Source of the DNA: Mesocentrotus franciscanus
Lineage: Eukaryota; Echinodermata; Echinoidea; Camarodonta; Strongylocentrotidae
Length of the DNA: 64,000 bases
Reading direction: 5' to 3'
Assembly: GCA_037976565.1 (NCBI GenBank)
Contig: CP137679.1
Location: forward strand, 10,638,992-10,702,991
Part shown: in pieces, positions 60,076 to 64,000 of the stretch
Layout: every line of letters begins with the position of its first letter
How positions within the stretch are numbered: position 1 is the stretch's first letter
Made by a program: the position numbers and the translations under genes
Notes under the pieces: generated by a model
Seen by the model: only the letters and a program-made list of their open reading frames with translations
What the model was told of the DNA's origin: nothing
Database searches by the model: none

Positions 60076-60173
60076 GAATCACTTTGAAAACGTTGAGCGG
60101 GGCCTGCATGTAAGAGTGGGGTGATGCGGATTTTTGTCTGCCCCCCCCCCAAGAAGGGGTATAAAACAAATAT

Positions 60174-60338
60174 ACAATGACTCATTCTCGGAACAAGCTA
60201 AAACTATTCGCACTCAGGAACATCAATGGTACTGTACGTTCTCCCTCGGGCCGCGATGGCCCTCGGGAGAATATAATACGATTTGATGTTCCTTCGATGC
60301 GAATAGTTTTAGCTAGATGCTCAGTGTCATTGTATATT
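60174..60338. mobile_element. Inverted-repeat element
   Basis: ATACAATGACTCATTCTCGG ... AAAACTATTCGCACT ... GGAACATCAA is mirrored by TTGATGTTCCTTCGATGCGA + ATAGTTTTAGCT ... CAGTGTCATTGTAT. The core CTCCCTCGGGCCGCG + ATGGCCCTCGGGAG is itself palindromic. Confidence 0.85.
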
Positions 60339-62629
60339 TGTATATTTGTATATTATTTTCAGTGCATGCATGAGAACAATATTCGTATAGATAACGAGAG
60401 TGAGGATCCGGAAAGGAATAGTGAAGAAAGTAGGAACGAATTTAAGTGACGACAATAATCGTAATTAACGAAAGTAAAAAGAAAGTATTAGTCTAAAATA
60501 TATGCATCAATTTTAATTACAAATTATTGATTTCACTGTCTTCTTCCAATTTTCAAGTTTTATTACAGGATACATATTTATAAAAAAAACAATTCAAAAT
60601 GATACATGGGACAGCAAACAAAGGGTTGATATTCTAACGAGTACAATATTAATGAAAAGAAGAAGAAAAATTTTAAAATGATAAAAGAAATTATCTTTAA
60701 AAATATATTATTAAAAAAAAATTAATAATAATAATAAAAATAATAATATTAATAATAATAATAATCGATAGCACATATCTATTTTCAACCCCCACCCTCC
60801 CTAGAATCCCGTGGATTTTCCACGGGTCCTGCTAGTCTAATATTAAAATGTATAAATTTCCCCACAAGTTATTTGAGAGTGTATTTTAGGCACAATAGAA
60901 TTGTTATCTTATTGATTACCGAGAGTCCTTTTCAGGATTCACAATCCTCCCTCTCTCTCACATGGTGCAACCGCAAGCCTACTGTATAGAGTAGACCAGT
61001 TTACTAACATATTCAAATTTATGGGCGTTTTTTTCCTTGGGACCTAGTGACGAGTTATTCCGTTAACCTGCCATTCATGAATGAACTACAATACTTGGAA
61101 CCTAGTCTGCATATAAATTACTTGTTACTATGTCGGCAAGCCTCAGCAAGCTTTTCACGTTGTCAATGAGAACCTTTGTTTAAAAAAGTATGCATAAAAT
61201 TAGAATATGTTTTATAGGTAAACTGGTCTATTCTACATATTTACACATTGCTAGGGTAGGCAAGGATAAATACACACAGATCTTAGAAACACCAAGGAGA
61301 TACATATGGAGAAACCTCCTCGAAAAGACATATGGTCCTGGAAAATCGTAGATATGAAACGAAACGATATATGAATTTGCAATTTCAACCCAATGTCAGT
61401 TGAGCAATGACTGTGCAGATCGTCTTGTTATCAAACATACGCCAGATCAAGGCCATTCAGACTTGAATCTTTCTGTCTGTTGTAGCTCTTGCAGATTGCG
61501 CTTGACAGAATCTATCACTCCCATATGCCGAAGTCAACTGGACCACATCACTCTGCAACATCATTTTCTTTGACTCTTCTTTTACATTTACAGGTGTATC
61601 TGTCCTTTTCATTTGAGTTGATACAGAATCGTTAGGTACAGCGGTTGGGGGTTGGGGCAGCTAGGGTTGCCATGATCTTTATTGCAGAAGCATAATTTTT
61701 AACTGAAAAAGATATTTGTATATGTTGCATATATCAGGTTTGAATCATTTTTATGAAGATTAATTTCAGGGAGGCAAACTATTTCCATGTGTTGAATAAA
61801 AGTTCAAAAATTCAATGAAAATTTGAACAATTCAGAAGCCGGGGTTCTTGGCTTAAATCGGTATATAATGTATAGTATTACTACTGTACTGTTAATTATG
61901 GCTGCTCCATTTGACAGCTTCCTCCCCCATTGATCAATATATCATGCACAAATTTAAAATGGGATTATGAGGGGGGGGGCAGCACTAGCAAAGAAGTAAT
62001 TAATAGTTTGGTCATTTTTTGAAATATCCCCCTTTTTGTAGTCCTTATCTTTCAAGATATAATCGTGCCCATGGCTGTTATACAGGTGCTATATACAGTT
62101 AACAACTGAATTATCCATACCCCTTGTAATTTTGATGTTTTTGTGTATTTCGTAACTCAATAATTAAATTGTGGACTGGTTGAATTAGGGCCTTTATTGA
62201 ATATTTTAGATGCAAGCTTTAACATGTCACATTCTCCAGAAACATAAATCTGGACAAATCAATTTTTCAAATACTTAAAAAAAACATTGCAAAGCTTGGC
62301 AAGGGTATGAATAATTTGGTTGATAACTGTAGGTAATACATTGGCTCCATGCGAATGATTCGGTAAGAAGAATCTCATAAACATGATTAACTTGCAGACA
62401 AACTACAAGTTGTAACTTTATACCCCCTCCCCTCCATCATCCTAACCCATTTTCTTGCTTTTCATCACTTTTTCCAGAACGAGCTTTGTACGCTTCCTCC
62501 TCCGTCAATCGTTTGGGCAAAACAGATCTTTGGTAGACCCAAACTCATTTCCTCGCTAGCGTCTAGATATTACAGGGAGAGAATGTTTTCCTCATCTCAT
62601 GTTCCCCTGTCTCTATGGGGTCATTTACA

Positions 62630-62965
62630 CTGGAAGCTAAAACTCTGGGATTTTTTTTTACAATCCAGAGTTTTGTCAGAAGTTGCTAAGCAACTACCCT
62701 TAAACACAACAAAAACCCACATCGAAAAAACCAATCTCTGGAGTGAAGTTTTTTAAAGCTCTAGCTGAGGTTTTGCCGGTTTTTGCAATGTAAATGCTCG
62801 CTCTGAAAACACTGAATTATATGCACTACTCAATGAAAAACCTGAATGTTTCTATGGCAAGCAAACATTACCAGTTTTATACAAGTTTTTCCAGTTGTGT
62901 AAATGATAATTAAAAAACAGATGGTTTTTCATAATGATATTTTTTATGAGTGTAAATGGGCCTTA
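62630..62965. mobile_element. Possible MITE with TCATTTACAC ends
   Basis: GGTCATTTACACTGGAAGC at the left and ATGAGTGTAAATGGGCC at the right are short imperfect inverted ends around AT-rich DNA. Internal words TTTACA/TGTAAA recur, so it may be composite. Confidence 0.5.
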
Positions 62966-64000
62966 TTTGTGCATGGAATCTAGGGCAGGGATTACTAGCT
63001 TCCTTCACAAAGCTAGAAAGGTAGTGACTAATGATACAAGTATTAAAGTCTATGTTTACATGAGGTGTGTGGGTAAATTCCACATGGGAAAATCTGCAAA
63101 AAAGTTAATGTAACTCATATGGATTATTAAATTTTGTGAAGCCAAATGTCTTTCTCAATAGAATTGATTGCTATCTTTCAAAACAGGATGAAACTTTTTT
63201 AAATTTGGAAGAATGTCTTGTTCTAGGTCAAAACAAAATATGCTAAAGTATTACTATTATAATGATATTCTTTTGATTTTGACTCTTCCATGAGCAAGAA
63301 ACGGTTCTTTCTATTTTGTTCTCATGCAACTGCAAGTGTATCATCAGGCGAATTCTTCAATTGTTAGATGTACATGTTTATATACCTCACTTAAGAAATC
63401 CAGCCATCTGATTGGTCGAAATTGCAGTCGTTGTTTTAACTATTCCCGAAAATAAACGAAAAATGCCAAAGCCATGTAATAGTTAAAAAAAATAGTTAAA
63501 AAATCCGGCAAAATTCCAGTTACCGGAAATTAGTTCAGTCTTGCTGAGCACGGACACCTTACATTAATTTTTTTGTGCGATAATTTCATAGTCGCTACAT
63601 TTTAGGTTTTTAATTGCTTGAAAATTTCAGTCACGTCATTTTGCTAGCAAAGATTAACAGACTCGACAGTGTCTCAGATTTTCTGTGATGTTTTAACCAA
63701 TCTTTACTCAATAAAAGGCTAATTAAGGTAAGAATTCTTGGTAGATTATGGTGAAAAGTCATAGCGACTGCTTTAATACTCGCGCACTGGCTGTTTCTAT
63801 ACTGCCATACTGGCTTGCGAAAGTTGAATCCCCTCACCCCTCGGCGCGCCGCCCACAGGCGCGCCTCGGGGTGATGGCAGGATTCAACTGACAACTAGAC
63901 TAGGTCTAGGTCTAGGTCTATCTCTTGAGCGTATAATAAAAACAGCTAGTCCTCTCGTAGCAGTCGATCACTATAACTATATTTTAGATTCGGACTTTAG

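Larger units (their letters stand above)
57662..64000. other. Upstream intron/5' flank of the receptor: no exon recognised
   Basis: The missing exon should end in phase 1 after a Cys and Trp of an Ig strand; none of the minus-strand frames fits. It contains the GC-rich patch, tandem repeats and inverted repeats listed separately. The parts 60.4-62.6 kb and 63.0-64.0 kb show nothing I can name. Confidence 0.6.

Noticed and set aside
61380..61620. Minus-strand stretch with a Gln/Glu-rich open segment (GVIDSVKRNLQELQQTERFK) tested as an exon
   Set aside because: It has no Ig features, and a stop follows soon after; no evidence links it to the receptor.

Overview
The window is eukaryotic, AT-rich animal DNA. 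It has GT-AG introns, Ig and fibronectin type III (FN3) domain exons, tRNA-derived SINEs, LINE tails, many short hairpin transposons and long GA/CT tracts. The repeat types (tails that read TATAGCGC then ATT repeats, poly-GA tracts, hairpin elements starting GTTTCAYAAA) remind me of marine deuterostome invertebrates, most likely an echinoderm such as a sea urchin. That is an inference; no marker here fixes the species.

Two genes can be supported, both on the minus strand. The first, at the left, is a chymotrypsin-fold serine protease homologue (coding exons 3587-3722, 2477-2669 and 547-854, continuing off the left edge). Its His-loop reads TAASC instead of TAAHC and no R-IVGG activation site is visible, so it looks like a catalytically dead pseudoprotease. 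A TATA box near 5149 and a noncoding first exon near 4974-5125 are plausible. The intron behind that exon is filled by a 3-copy, ~308-bp polypurine/polypyrimidine tandem array.

The second and main gene fills 12359-57661. It encodes a single-pass Ig/FN3 receptor. I could place 24 coding exons with GT-AG sites whose phases all match, giving about 1224 residues in one frame: the second half of one Ig domain, four complete Ig domains, five FN3 domains, a Thr/Pro-rich stalk, a transmembrane helix, and a Ser-rich cytoplasmic tail of about 215 residues ending in a class I PDZ ligand (TTL). The signal peptide and the first part of the first Ig domain lie beyond 64000. The architecture is that of neural adhesion/guidance receptors (DCC/neogenin/protogenin, Robo, L1 type), but the combination fits none exactly, so no symbol is given.

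The rest is intronic and intergenic DNA dense in repeats: 5.1-12.3 kb is the spacer and probable 3' UTR; 13.4-24.2 kb is a 10.9-kb intron in the tail; 38.8-46.5 kb is a 7.7-kb intron within the last Ig domain; 57.7-64 kb is upstream intron. Notable items are two copies of a hAT-like hairpin MITE with 8-bp target-site duplications and an internal GGTCTA rhythm, a 400-bp foldback element, a 1.4-kb terminal-inverted-repeat element ending 9 nt after the splice donor of the transmembrane exon, a truncated duplicate of the FN3-5 exon fused to a trinucleotide repeat, a 369-bp two-copy higher-order tandem repeat, and two LINE reverse-transcriptase C-terminal relics. There are no rRNA genes, functional tRNA genes or CRISPR arrays that I can support.
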